Assembly: GCA_040797845.1 (NCBI GenBank)
Contig: JBFNFA010000012.1
Coordinates: forward strand, 62,001 to 126,000
Length of the DNA: 64,000 nucleotides
Source: Clostridium_AW sp040797845
GTDB taxonomy: Bacteria > Bacillota > Clostridia > Clostridiales > Clostridiaceae
Direction: 5' to 3'
This document shows, piece after piece, positions 23,503-31,955 of this stretch (the stretch's first letter is position 1; each line of letters opens with the position of its first letter). The notes under the pieces were generated by a model. It did not search any database, was not told where the DNA came from, and saw nothing but the letters and a program-made list of their open reading frames with translations. Made by a program: the position numbers and the translations under genes.

Positions 23503-26331
23503 ATGAAGGATAAGAAGAAAAAGCTTAATAGATTTACAGCCTTCTTTTTAATAATGGGTGTAGTATACTCCATTCTGATTTTTAAGCTAGGAATTCTTCA
23601 GATAAAAGATAGTGAACGTTATAAAGAAAAAGCAAGCCTTAGAGCTATAACAGAGATTCCTGATCCAGCACCAAGAGGGCCTATAATAGATAAAAATGGT
23701 TCCATACTGGCAACAAACATTCAAAGCTATATGTTAGTATATAACGAAACAAGTGATAATAAAAAGTATTTTTTTGAAACTATGGATAAGGTGTTTGACT
23801 TATTAGAGAGTAATGGTGAGAAGATTCAAGATGACCTTGAGTTAAAGATAAATCCTTATAGATTTGAATTTAAGACTAATGATTCAGAGGCTAAAAAAAC
23901 ATTAGAGATTAGATTTAAAAGAGATAGAGGATTAAATGAAGCTATTGAAAAGAAATTATTTCCAGATAAAAAAGGCAATTTTACAGATCAAGAGATAAAG
24001 CAGGTTAATGAGGAGTTGCTGAAAATAACTCCAGAGCAAACATATAAGCTATTAGTAGAACAGTATAAAATTCATCCTAAAGAAGATTTTAAGAATTTAT
24101 TAGAACAATACAGAATCGCACCAGAGGAGACTTATCCAATAATAACTAGTAGATTTAATATAAAATCAACTACAGAATTTAAAAATAAATTAGATGAATA
24201 TAAAAATAGTAAGTCTAAGGATAGAACAGAAATTTTAGATAGTATTATCAGTGAATATGGAATAGATAAAATGGAGTATTCTCTAGAGAAGCAGAGAAAA
24301 TATCTTATAATAAGGGATACTATGAAGATGCAGAGTTTTAGTGGATATAAACCTGTAATAATAGGAAGTAATATTAAAAGGGATACTGCTTTTATATTTT
24401 TAGAGAGATTAAATGATCTTCCGGGTATAGATGTTACAACTCAACCAATAAGATATTATCCTAATGATGAATTAGGATCAGCTTTCTTAGGATATATTTC
24501 TAAGATTAGTAATAATCCAGAACAATATAAAGAGAAGGGCTATGATGTAAGTTCAGATTATGTTGGAGTTTCAGGGTTGGAATCTGTTTTTGAGGATAGA
24601 TTAAAGGGTTCTAAAGGTGGAAGAATTGTAAAATTAAATAAACAAGGAAGAGTTATTGAAGAACTAGGTAGAAGAGAACCTTATCCAGGTCAAACTATGA
24701 AACTTAATATTGATAAGGATGTTCAAAAAGCAGCTGAGGACGCTTTAGATAAGACTATGAAAAATTTAAGGGATAATCCAAGGGTAAGTTATGATGGAGT
24801 TGATACATCAAATGCTACAAGAGGAGCTGCGGTAGCTATCGATGTAAATACCGGAGGTGTACTAGCGTTAGCCAGCAGACCAGGCTTTGATCCAAATATT
24901 TTCTCCATACCTGGAAAGCTGACAAGTGAATTATACACAAGTCTTTTTAACCCAGATTATGAAGCTTTTGCTAAAGATTATATAGCGAATAGAAGTCTCA
25001 GTGTAACTGCAGAGGAGTTATTCCCTGTTGAAAAAGATGGTTCAAGAAGAGATGTATATGATATTTACCCTAAACCTTTTTTTAACTATGCAACTTCATC
25101 CTTTACATCACCAGGATCTACTTTTAAGCCACTAACAGCTATAGCAGGCTTAGAAGAAGGGGTGCTGGGACCTAATGAAACTATATATGATAATTTAATT
25201 TATACTAAGCATGGATACCAAGGTAGGAGCTGGAATTATTCAAGTAAAGGTAGCTTAGACGTGGTGGAGGCTTTAGCATATTCAAACAACTACTTCTTTT
25301 TTGAAGTGGGAGATAGATTATATCAAAAAGGTTTGGATACTTTAGCTGAATATGCATGGAAATTTGGATTAGGTGCTCCACATGATGTTGAAAATCCTAC
25401 AACAGGAATAGAAATACCAGAATTATTTGGTCAGGTATTTAATGTTCAATCAGAAAAGAATAAAGCGTCTAATATGTATATATGGTCTTTATATGATGAA
25501 TTGCTCCAATTGAGAAAAGTAAAAAATACTAACACTTATGAAGGAATAGATTTAAGAGTTAGAGATACAGATAGTAAAGAAGTAAAAGGCTTAAAGGAAG
25601 AAATATATGACACTATAATAAAGCAAATGAGATATAGAAATGTGCCTAACTTCTCTGAATCAATGAAAGGTATGTTAAAGGATTTAATTCAAAAATCTCC
25701 TAGCATGAATGCGAAAAAATTTACTGATGGAGATATATCTGCAGCTATGAGTAAAATTCATAAGGCCATATATGCAGTTGAAGAAGAAGCATTGAGGCCA
25801 GGTAACGTATATAATGCTGCCATAGGTCAAGGATCTAACTATTTTACACCCCTTCAGTTAGCGAATTTTGCTGCAATGATAGCTAATGGAGGAACAAGAT
25901 ATAAATTACGTCTTGTAGATAAATTTTTAGATGCTGAAGGCAATACCATTCAAGAATATAAACCAGAGGTAATGGATAAAGTAGATCTAAAACCAGAAAC
26001 CCTTAAAGCAGTAAGGGAAGGTATGCACGCCGTTTCATCCTACGATGAAGGTACAGGTGCATCAGAATTTAGAGATTTCCCTATAGCTACAGCAGGTAAA
26101 ACTGGTTCCGCTACTTTCAGAGAAAATGGAGTGCAAGAAAAAGTAGGAAGAACTTCTTCTGGTGTTTATATAGGATATGCTCCTTATGATAACCCTCAAA
26201 TTGCTGTTTGTGTAATAATATTTGACGGTGGACACGGTGGATCTGTTAACCCTGTTGCAAAAGCAATATATGAAGCTTACTTTAAAGAGGAGCTAACGAA
26301 GCAAAACTACAATTTTCAGCATATAGATTAG
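23503..26331 (+). CDS. mrdA: Class B penicillin-binding protein 2 (elongation transpeptidase)
   Basis: A 942-aa transpeptidase for lateral wall synthesis. One N-terminal membrane anchor (~10-30), a dimerisation domain beginning PAPRGPIIDKNG, a long insert rich in Lys/Glu (~100-260), then the transpeptidase domain: nucleophile S539 in GSTFKP, SNN (SxN motif) in AYSNNYFF, and KTG in TAGKTGSAT. The extra length compared with ~630 aa in enterobacteria is usual for clostridial PBP2. It ends the mre transcript at a terminator. The partner glycosyltransferase RodA is encoded 2 kb downstream. Confidence 0.95.
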   Translation: MKDKKKKLNRFTAFFLIMGVVYSILIFKLGILQIKDSERYKEKASLRAITEIPDPAPRGPIIDKNGSILATNIQSYMLVYNETSDNKKYFFETMDKVFDLLESNGEKIQDDLELKINPYRFEFKTNDSEAKKTLEIRFKRDRGLNEAIEKKLFPDKKGNFTDQEIKQVNEELLKITPEQTYKLLVEQYKIHPKEDFKNLLEQYRIAPEETYPIITSRFNIKSTTEFKNKLDEYKNSKSKDRTEILDSIISEYGIDKMEYSLEKQRKYLIIRDTMKMQSFSGYKPVIIGSNIKRDTAFIFLERLNDLPGIDVTTQPIRYYPNDELGSAFLGYISKISNNPEQYKEKGYDVSSDYVGVSGLESVFEDRLKGSKGGRIVKLNKQGRVIEELGRREPYPGQTMKLNIDKDVQKAAEDALDKTMKNLRDNPRVSYDGVDTSNATRGAAVAIDVNTGGVLALASRPGFDPNIFSIPGKLTSELYTSLFNPDYEAFAKDYIANRSLSVTAEELFPVEKDGSRRDVYDIYPKPFFNYATSSFTSPGSTFKPLTAIAGLEEGVLGPNETIYDNLIYTKHGYQGRSWNYSSKGSLDVVEALAYSNNYFFFEVGDRLYQKGLDTLAEYAWKFGLGAPHDVENPTTGIEIPELFGQVFNVQSEKNKASNMYIWSLYDELLQLRKVKNTNTYEGIDLRVRDTDSKEVKGLKEEIYDTIIKQMRYRNVPNFSESMKGMLKDLIQKSPSMNAKKFTDGDISAAMSKIHKAIYAVEEEALRPGNVYNAAIGQGSNYFTPLQLANFAAMIANGGTRYKLRLVDKFLDAEGNTIQEYKPEVMDKVDLKPETLKAVREGMHAVSSYDEGTGASEFRDFPIATAGKTGSATFRENGVQEKVGRTSSGVYIGYAPYDNPQIAVCVIIFDGGHGGSVNPVAKAIYEAYFKEELTKQNYNFQHID

Positions 26332-26336
26332 ATTTG

Positions 26337-26369
26337 AAGGCATATACAAAAATTGTATATGCCTTTTTT
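26337..26369 (+). terminator. Terminator after mrdA
   Basis: Stem 26337-26349 / 26353-26365 (13 bp) plus T-run. Confidence 0.88.
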
Positions 26370-26451
26370 AAAAAGAATATGATAATTTAGAAGGAATTAC
26401 GCAATATTTGTTGAAATATAAACTTATACCTGCTTTGGAGGGGTAAAAAAT

Positions 26452-27084
26452 ATGTTAGATGATAGTATAATAATAAAGGGAAACAAAGAAGGAATAAATG
26501 CAGTAATAAACATGAATAAATTTAAAGATTTTGATGAAATGCTCGAATCTTTAATTGAGAGATTATCTAAAGGGAAAATGTTTTATAAAGGTTGTACTTT
26601 AAAAATTACAACGGAACTAAAATACATAAACGACAAAGAATTAAGAAGACTTAGAGATATACTTTTTGATGAAATTTTAATTAAAGACTGCATCTTCGAA
26701 AATGCAGAAGATCAAAATAATAAGGTTTTTTCAGGTATATATGAAGGTAGAACTAAGTTTATAAGAAGGACTATAAGAAGTGGACAAGTCATTAACTATT
26801 CAGGAAATATAGTAATAGTTGGTGATGTTAATTCTGGCGCTGAAATATATGCAGGTGGAAATATAATTGTTATAGGTGTTTTAAGAGGTTATGTACATGC
26901 AGGGGCAGGTGGCAATGAAAAGGCAATAGTTGCAGCATTTACTTTACAGCCACAGATACTTCAAATTGGAGGAGTGGCTACAAGAGCCCCAGAAGAAAAT
27001 GTTAAACCTCAATATCCTGAGGTAGCTAAAATAAAAGGAAACACCATAGTTGTAGAACCTTACTTGCCAAACAAATTTATATAA
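26452..27084 (+). CDS. minC: Septum-site inhibitor MinC
   Basis: The 210-aa protein has an N-terminal FtsZ-inhibiting domain (~1-100) and a C-terminal beta-helical dimerisation/MinD-binding domain (~105-205) with GDVNSGAEIYAGGNIIVIG and a Gly-rich HAGAGGNE turn. It blocks division near the poles together with MinD. GGAGGGG lies upstream of the ATG. It starts the minCDE cluster after the mrdA terminator. Confidence 0.96.
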   Translation: MLDDSIIIKGNKEGINAVINMNKFKDFDEMLESLIERLSKGKMFYKGCTLKITTELKYINDKELRRLRDILFDEILIKDCIFENAEDQNNKVFSGIYEGRTKFIRRTIRSGQVINYSGNIVIVGDVNSGAEIYAGGNIIVIGVLRGYVHAGAGGNEKAIVAAFTLQPQILQIGGVATRAPEENVKPQYPEVAKIKGNTIVVEPYLPNKFI

Positions 27085-27099
27085 CGGAGGGAAAATTAT

Positions 27100-27897
27100 A
27101 TGGGAGAAGCTATAGTAATAACATCAGGCAAAGGTGGAGTTGGTAAGACAACTACTACTGCAAACATAGGCACAGCTTTAGCGTCTATGGACAAAAAAGT
27201 GGTTGTAGTAGATGGAGATACTGGATTAAGAAATTTAGATGTATTGATGGGACTTGAAAATAGAATAGTTTTTACTTTAATGGATGCAATAGAGGAAAAC
27301 TGTAAATTAAAGCAAGCACTTATTAAGGACAAGAGATTTCCTAACTTATTTTTACTTCCAACAGCTCAAACTAGAGATAAAGATGATATATCAAAGGAGC
27401 AAATGTCAAAACTTATTAGTGAGTTAAAAGAAGAATTTGATTATGTATTGATTGATTGTCCTGCTGGAATAGAACAAGGCTTTGAAAACGCTATAATAGG
27501 TGCTGATAGAGCTTTAGTAGTTGTTAATCCGGAAGTTACCTCTGTTAGAGATGCAGATAGAGTAATAGGAAAATTAGAAGCTAAGGGAGTAGAAGACCCT
27601 CAACTCATTGTAAATAGAATAAATTCAGACATGGTTAAAAATGGAGATATGCTAGATGTTAATGATATATTAGATAGTTTGGCAATAAAATTAATAGGTA
27701 TTGTTCCAGATGATAAAAATATCACAATTTCAACTAATAAAGGTGAACCTATAGTTTTGAATGATAAAGCAGTATCAGGAAAAGCTTTTAATAATATAGC
27801 TAGGAGAATTATAGGGGAAGATATACCATTTTTAGATATGGATACCAATGAAGGTGGATTTTTGCATTCATTAAAAAAACTCTTCGGAATTAAATAG
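27100..27897 (+). CDS. minD: Septum-site ATPase MinD
   Basis: A 265-aa ParA/MinD ATPase. Deviant Walker A GKGGVGKTT (residues ~10-18), Walker B VLIDCPAG, and a C-terminal amphipathic helix (LHSLKKLFGIK) for membrane binding. It recruits MinC to the membrane and is moved by MinE. It follows minC by 15 bp with GGAGGG before the ATG. Confidence 0.97.
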   Translation: MGEAIVITSGKGGVGKTTTTANIGTALASMDKKVVVVDGDTGLRNLDVLMGLENRIVFTLMDAIEENCKLKQALIKDKRFPNLFLLPTAQTRDKDDISKEQMSKLISELKEEFDYVLIDCPAGIEQGFENAIIGADRALVVVNPEVTSVRDADRVIGKLEAKGVEDPQLIVNRINSDMVKNGDMLDVNDILDSLAIKLIGIVPDDKNITISTNKGEPIVLNDKAVSGKAFNNIARRIIGEDIPFLDMDTNEGGFLHSLKKLFGIK

Positions 27898-27908
27898 GGG
27901 TGATATTA

Positions 27909-28175
27909 ATGGATTTTATGGGTTTTTTCACAAAGAAATCTTCAAAAGACACGGCCAAGGAGAGATTGCAATTAATATTAATACACGATAGAGCAACGGT
28001 TTCTCCTGAGCTTCTAGATAATATTAAGGAAGAAATAATGAGTGTAATATCCAAATATGTTGAAATTGATAAAGATGAATTGGAAATAACCATGACCACT
28101 TCTGATGAAGAAGAAGGCAATTCTCCAGCTTTGGTTGCAAATATTCCTATAAAAAAAATGTTGAAAAGAAGATAA
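27909..28175 (+). CDS. minE: Division topological factor MinE
   Basis: The 88-aa protein has a membrane-targeting N-terminus (MDFMGFFTKKSSKDTAKERL), the anti-MinCD segment, and the dimerisation domain including KYVEIDKDELEITM. ATG 27909 is used because GGGGTGA (27897-27903) precedes it; a GTG at 27900 lies in this ribosome-binding site. MinE means that this organism has an oscillating Min system, unlike Bacillus with DivIVA/MinJ. Confidence 0.95.
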   Translation: MDFMGFFTKKSSKDTAKERLQLILIHDRATVSPELLDNIKEEIMSVISKYVEIDKDELEITMTTSDEEEGNSPALVANIPIKKMLKRR

Positions 28176-28179
28176 TTTT

Positions 28180-28213
28180 AAAAGCTATGTATAAATTTAT
28201 GCATAGCTTTTTT
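28180..28213 (+). terminator. Terminator after minE
   Basis: Stem AAAAGCTATG / CATAGCTTTT with T6. Confidence 0.85.
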
Positions 28214-28237
28214 GGAGCTACATTGATATAATCATAC

Positions 28238-28450
28238 TTATCGGATAGCTAACCATTTCTAGTATTCTATCTATTGAGATGAAACTTCTCCCTAAACAGG
28301 GAAGTAAGGGATTTAGACAAAATCAAAGATTTTGCCTTACTGCCTAGGTGGGATATAAGAACTGTTAAGTTCCTGAATAATTTCTTCTAAGCTTCAGTTA
28401 TAATAGGCGTTTTTGATAAGAGAATCAATATGAAGCTAGTAATCACTTGG
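28238..28450 (-). repeat. Dispersed structured repeat, family 1, copy A
   Basis: A diverged, minus-oriented copy of the element seen best at 41770-42014. One end is TTATCGGATAGCTAACCA, the other AATCACTTGG, with the hairpin arm CTTCTAAGCTTCAG near 28388-28401 and the matching TGAAGCTAGTAATCACTT. It fills the space between minE and rodA and ends right at the rodA ribosome-binding site. Confidence 0.7.
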
Positions 28451-28468
28451 TATTGGAGGGGTTTTACA

Positions 28469-29590
28469 ATGTTAGATAAGTTTAAGATTAATAAAAAATT
28501 GTTAAAAGAATTGGATTTTGGTTTAATATTTGTGGTATTGATTATAGCTGTTTTTGGATCATTAAACATATATAGTGCTACAAAAACTTGGGCAGGAATC
28601 TCAGTATTTAAATCTCAAATAGTTTGGATATGCTTAGGATTAGTTGTTACATATTTTATTTTATTAATAGATTATTCTGTAATTCAAGGTTATGTTAAAA
28701 TCTTTTATTGGTTCAGTGTAATACTGTTATTTTTAAATGATACAATATTTAAGTCAACTGTCAATGGAGCTGGATCATGGATGAAAATAGGATCTGTAAC
28801 TATAGGACAACCATCAGAGCTTGCTAAACTAGCAATAGTATTGATGATAGCAAAAGAGCTAGATGACATGGAAGGGGAAATAAATAACGTAAAAAATTTT
28901 TTAAAGTTGACTATGTATGCGATTATACCAATGGTATTAATAGTTATTCAGCCTGATATGGGAATGACTATGGTATGCTTTTTTATAGTATTAGGTATGT
29001 TTTTTGCAGCAGGATTAGATTTAAAAGTTATAGGTGGAGGAATTCTAGGTATAATTTTATTGATTGCTGCAGTATGGAATTCCCCTTTAATGCATGATTA
29101 TTGGAAGGTAAGATTGATTTCATTAATAAATCCTGGAGCTGATGAGCTAGGTGCAAACCTTCAGCTTACACAATCTCAAATAGGCATAGGATCTGGTGGA
29201 ATAGTTGGCAAAGGGTTTACTAAAGGAACTCAAGTAGCAGGAGGATTTATACCAGAAGTTCATACAGATTTTATCTTCTCAGTTGTAGGGGAAGAGTGGG
29301 GCTTTATAGGAGCAATTTTTCTGTTAGCTTTGTATGGAATATTACTATATAAATTTATAAATATAGCAAGGACATCAAAAGATATTTTTGGATCTATGAT
29401 ATGTATTGGTGTAGCTTCTACTTTTATGTTTTCTATACTTCAAAATATTGGTATGACCATTGGGGTTATGCCAATTACAGGTATTACGTTGCCTTTTATG
29501 AGTTATGGGGGAAGTTCTCTTACCACGGCTTTTATGTCTATTGCCCTTGTTTTAAATGTAGGAATGAGAAGGAAAAAAATAAATTTCTAG
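28469..29590 (+). CDS. rodA: SEDS glycosyltransferase RodA
   Basis: A 373-aa polytopic SEDS-family peptidoglycan polymerase with about ten membrane helices. Family motifs: FDRx-like early loop, GAGSWMKIGSVTIGQPSE, DMGMTMV, and the C-terminal GVMPITGITLPFMSYGGSS. It works with the class B PBP (mrdA) and MreC/D. The ATG at 28469 follows GGAGGGG by 7 bases; the in-frame ATG at 28430 would begin inside repeat copy A. FtsW is a close relative, but the position after minE favours RodA. Confidence 0.93.
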   Translation: MLDKFKINKKLLKELDFGLIFVVLIIAVFGSLNIYSATKTWAGISVFKSQIVWICLGLVVTYFILLIDYSVIQGYVKIFYWFSVILLFLNDTIFKSTVNGAGSWMKIGSVTIGQPSELAKLAIVLMIAKELDDMEGEINNVKNFLKLTMYAIIPMVLIVIQPDMGMTMVCFFIVLGMFFAAGLDLKVIGGGILGIILLIAAVWNSPLMHDYWKVRLISLINPGADELGANLQLTQSQIGIGSGGIVGKGFTKGTQVAGGFIPEVHTDFIFSVVGEEWGFIGAIFLLALYGILLYKFINIARTSKDIFGSMICIGVASTFMFSILQNIGMTIGVMPITGITLPFMSYGGSSLTTAFMSIALVLNVGMRRKKINF

Positions 29591-29601
29591 GGGGAATCAT
29601 T

Positions 29602-29976
29602 ATGAATATAGCTTTAATAGCCCATGATAAGAAAAAAGAAGATATGGTGGATTTTGTAAAGAGATATAGAGAAGTATTTGAGGATCATCAACTTTTTGGA
29701 ACGGGTACAACAGGAAGATTGATAGAAGAAAACACTGGGTTAGAGGTTCATAAATTTTTATCAGGGCCACTAGGGGGAGATCAGCAAATTGGAGCACGCG
29801 TGGCAGAGGGAAGAATGGATTTTATAATATTTTTAAGAGATCCATTAACGGCACAACCACATGAACCAGATGTAACTGCCCTTGTAAGATTATGTGATCT
29901 CCATTGTATACCTTTGGCAACAAATTTAGGCTCTGCTGAAGTGTTTGTTAAGGCTTTAAAAGCACACTATTTTTAA
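29602..29976 (+). CDS. mgsA: Methylglyoxal synthase
   Basis: A 124-aa enzyme converting dihydroxyacetone phosphate to methylglyoxal and phosphate. Motifs: ALIAHDKKK at the start, TGTTGRLI (phosphate loop), GPLGGDQQIGARV, and DPLTAQPHEPDV. The ATG at 29602 has GGGGGAA upstream; the open frame extending to 29401 overlaps rodA and is not coding. Placed 11 bp after rodA, in the same transcript. Confidence 0.95.
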   Translation: MNIALIAHDKKKEDMVDFVKRYREVFEDHQLFGTGTTGRLIEENTGLEVHKFLSGPLGGDQQIGARVAEGRMDFIIFLRDPLTAQPHEPDVTALVRLCDLHCIPLATNLGSAEVFVKALKAHYF

Positions 29977-30000
29977 TAAAGTGAAAATCCCTTTGGTTTT

Positions 30001-30036
30001 AAAGGTCTTTTAGCTTATGCTAAAGGGCCTTTTTTA
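30001..30036 (+). terminator. Terminator after mgsA
   Basis: Hairpin with stem around TTTAGC / GCTAAA, extended by AAAGG / CCTTT, then T6. Confidence 0.75.
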
Positions 30037-30176
30037 TTTAGTTACTATATATTTCAACTTCTAATTACTAACTGTTAATTATTCATTCTTAACTTTAAGT
30101 CAAATAAGAGTAATATTTAAAAATTCATCTCAATATATATTTTATAGATTGTATTTTTATTTAAGGGGGAAAAAAG

Positions 30177-30962
30177 ATGGGTAGCTATAATTCACAATAT
30201 GAGGAATATTATAGAAATCTTAAGAAAAGGAAAGAGGTAAGTAATTATTATTCTAATAGATCTAATGGAGCTAATAGAAGTAAAAATCAGAGTGGTATTT
30301 CATATTACATAACCAAAAGGATAATTAGGGATTTGGTTGGAGCTACTATGTTAATCTTTCTAGTTCTTATGTGTAAAGTAATAGTCACTCCCAAAACCCA
30401 ACTTCTATACAATTATTCTAAAGAAATAGTAAATAAAAACACAGACATCTCCTCTTTAGGTATAAATATAAAAAACTTTAGCTTTAAAGGATTAGAAGAA
30501 AAAGCAACAAATATAATTGAAAGTGCAAAGAGCAAGATAACAGGTAAAAAAACCATGAACCAAAAAATAGGTGAGGAGTTTATTGTGCCTGTCAATGGCT
30601 CTGTAACTTCAGGATATGGCTATAGGATGGATCCTATAGATAATAAAAACAAATTTCATCATGGAATGGATATAAGTGTTAAAGAGGGCACAGAAGTGAA
30701 AGCAGCTTATAATGGTAAAATTAAAGATTGTGGAGAAGATCCAGAGTTAGGTAATTATATATTAATTGATCACGGAGAAGGAATAGAAACAAGATATGCT
30801 CATCTAAGTTCCGTAGATGTAAAGAAGGATGGAACGGTTATTAAAGGTGAGGTGATTGGAAAGAGCGGGAAAACGGGAAAAGTTACAGGAGAACATCTTC
30901 ATTTTGAACTCCTATTCATGGGAGAAAGTAGGAATCCTGAAAATTATTTATCAATTAAATAG
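30177..30962 (+). CDS. Membrane-anchored LytM/M23 protein, SpoIVFA-like
   Basis: The 261-aa protein has a cytoplasmic basic N-terminus with many Tyr and Asn, one membrane helix (~residues 50-70), a linker, and an M23 domain (~140-258). Zinc ligands look complete: HHGMD (HxxxD) and the later HLHF. By position directly before spoIVFB it corresponds to SpoIVFA, the regulator of the intramembrane protease in the outer forespore membrane. An intact metallopeptidase site could mean real peptidoglycan cutting. Strong GGGGG precedes the ATG. Confidence 0.8.
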   Translation: MGSYNSQYEEYYRNLKKRKEVSNYYSNRSNGANRSKNQSGISYYITKRIIRDLVGATMLIFLVLMCKVIVTPKTQLLYNYSKEIVNKNTDISSLGINIKNFSFKGLEEKATNIIESAKSKITGKKTMNQKIGEEFIVPVNGSVTSGYGYRMDPIDNKNKFHHGMDISVKEGTEVKAAYNGKIKDCGEDPELGNYILIDHGEGIETRYAHLSSVDVKKDGTVIKGEVIGKSGKTGKVTGEHLHFELLFMGESRNPENYLSIK

Positions 30963-30976
30963 GATGGGGAAATGAC

Positions 30977-31834
30977 TTGATAAAAATAAATAAATACTTC
31001 ATTCCATATTTATTAATATTATTTTATATAGGCTATGAAAAAAAACTTTTATTTTCACTTGCTATAGTGATTTTACATGAATGTGTACATTATTTAGTTG
31101 CACGATATTTTGGATTTGCAGGTTTTCAAATAGAAATATTACCTGTAGGGACAGTTTTGAAGTTAAGAGATATAGATGAAGCTTCAACTAAAGAAGAGCT
31201 GATTATATCTCTGTCTGCACCCCTTATAAATTTGATTTTAGCAGCAGTATTTTATATGTTATTTACCATTAATCCTTTAAATATATATTTATTATTATAT
31301 GAATGTAATTTAATTATAGGATTATTTAATTTAATTCCAGCCTATCCCCTGGATGGTGGCAGGATAATAAGAGGAATATTAAATTATAAATATATTTATA
31401 AAAAAGCAAATCTGATTACAGTTTATATTAGTTTAATTTTAGGTATATTTTTAATATTTATTTACCTTTTTTTATTTTTTGCAGGGAAAAGTAATATAAG
31501 TTTAGGACTTATAGCTTTATTTATTATTATTTCTTCTATAAAAGAACGAGAAAGGATAACATATATAATTATGGGAGATATTATTAAAAAGAAAAATAAA
31601 TTTTTAAAAAGAGGATACATTGAAAATAGAAGTATTTCTGTTAGCTATAAAAGCACTTTAGTAAGTATTTTAAGCATAGTAGAAAAAAATAAATATAATA
31701 TATTTTATGTATTGGATAATGACATGAAAGTGATAGATTTAATATTTGAACAAGAAATTATAGAGGGATTAAAATTATATGGTAATATAACCTTAGAAGA
31801 ATTCATGGATGTACAAGATAAAAACTATGGATAA
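30977..31834 (+). CDS. spoIVFB: Site-2 intramembrane metalloprotease, SpoIVFB-like
   Basis: The 285-aa protein has five to six membrane helices. HECVH (HExxH, residues ~34-38 of ILHECVHYLV) and PLDGGRI (zinc-binding Asp, NxxPxxPLDGG pattern) are the two site-2 protease motifs. A C-terminal CBS-like region follows (~200-285). In sporulation this protease activates pro-sigma-K. It begins with TTG at 30977, GGGG lying 7 bases upstream, 15 bp after the SpoIVFA-like gene. Confidence 0.88.
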   Translation: MIKINKYFIPYLLILFYIGYEKKLLFSLAIVILHECVHYLVARYFGFAGFQIEILPVGTVLKLRDIDEASTKEELIISLSAPLINLILAAVFYMLFTINPLNIYLLLYECNLIIGLFNLIPAYPLDGGRIIRGILNYKYIYKKANLITVYISLILGIFLIFIYLFLFFAGKSNISLGLIALFIIISSIKERERITYIIMGDIIKKKNKFLKRGYIENRSISVSYKSTLVSILSIVEKNKYNIFYVLDNDMKVIDLIFEQEIIEGLKLYGNITLEEFMDVQDKNYG

Positions 31835-31837
31835 GAC

Positions 31838-31877
31838 GTCTTCAAAAGAATAATTAATTATTCTTTTGAAGACTATT
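31838..31877 (+). terminator. Perfect 36-bp palindrome, terminator of spoIVFB
   Basis: 31838-31873 is a perfect inverted repeat (arms of 18 bases beginning GTCTTCAAAAGAATAA) followed by TATTTT. Confidence 0.8.
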
Positions 31878-31955
31878 TTCCATGGTGAAATTATTTTCAA
31901 TTTCAAAGTTAATATGGTATTATATAAAAATAAGAACCTAAGAGGAGGTATATTG

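Noticed and set aside
29401..29601. Long N-terminal extension of methylglyoxal synthase
   Set aside because: It overlaps rodA in another frame; ATG 29602 has its own ribosome-binding site and the normal protein length.
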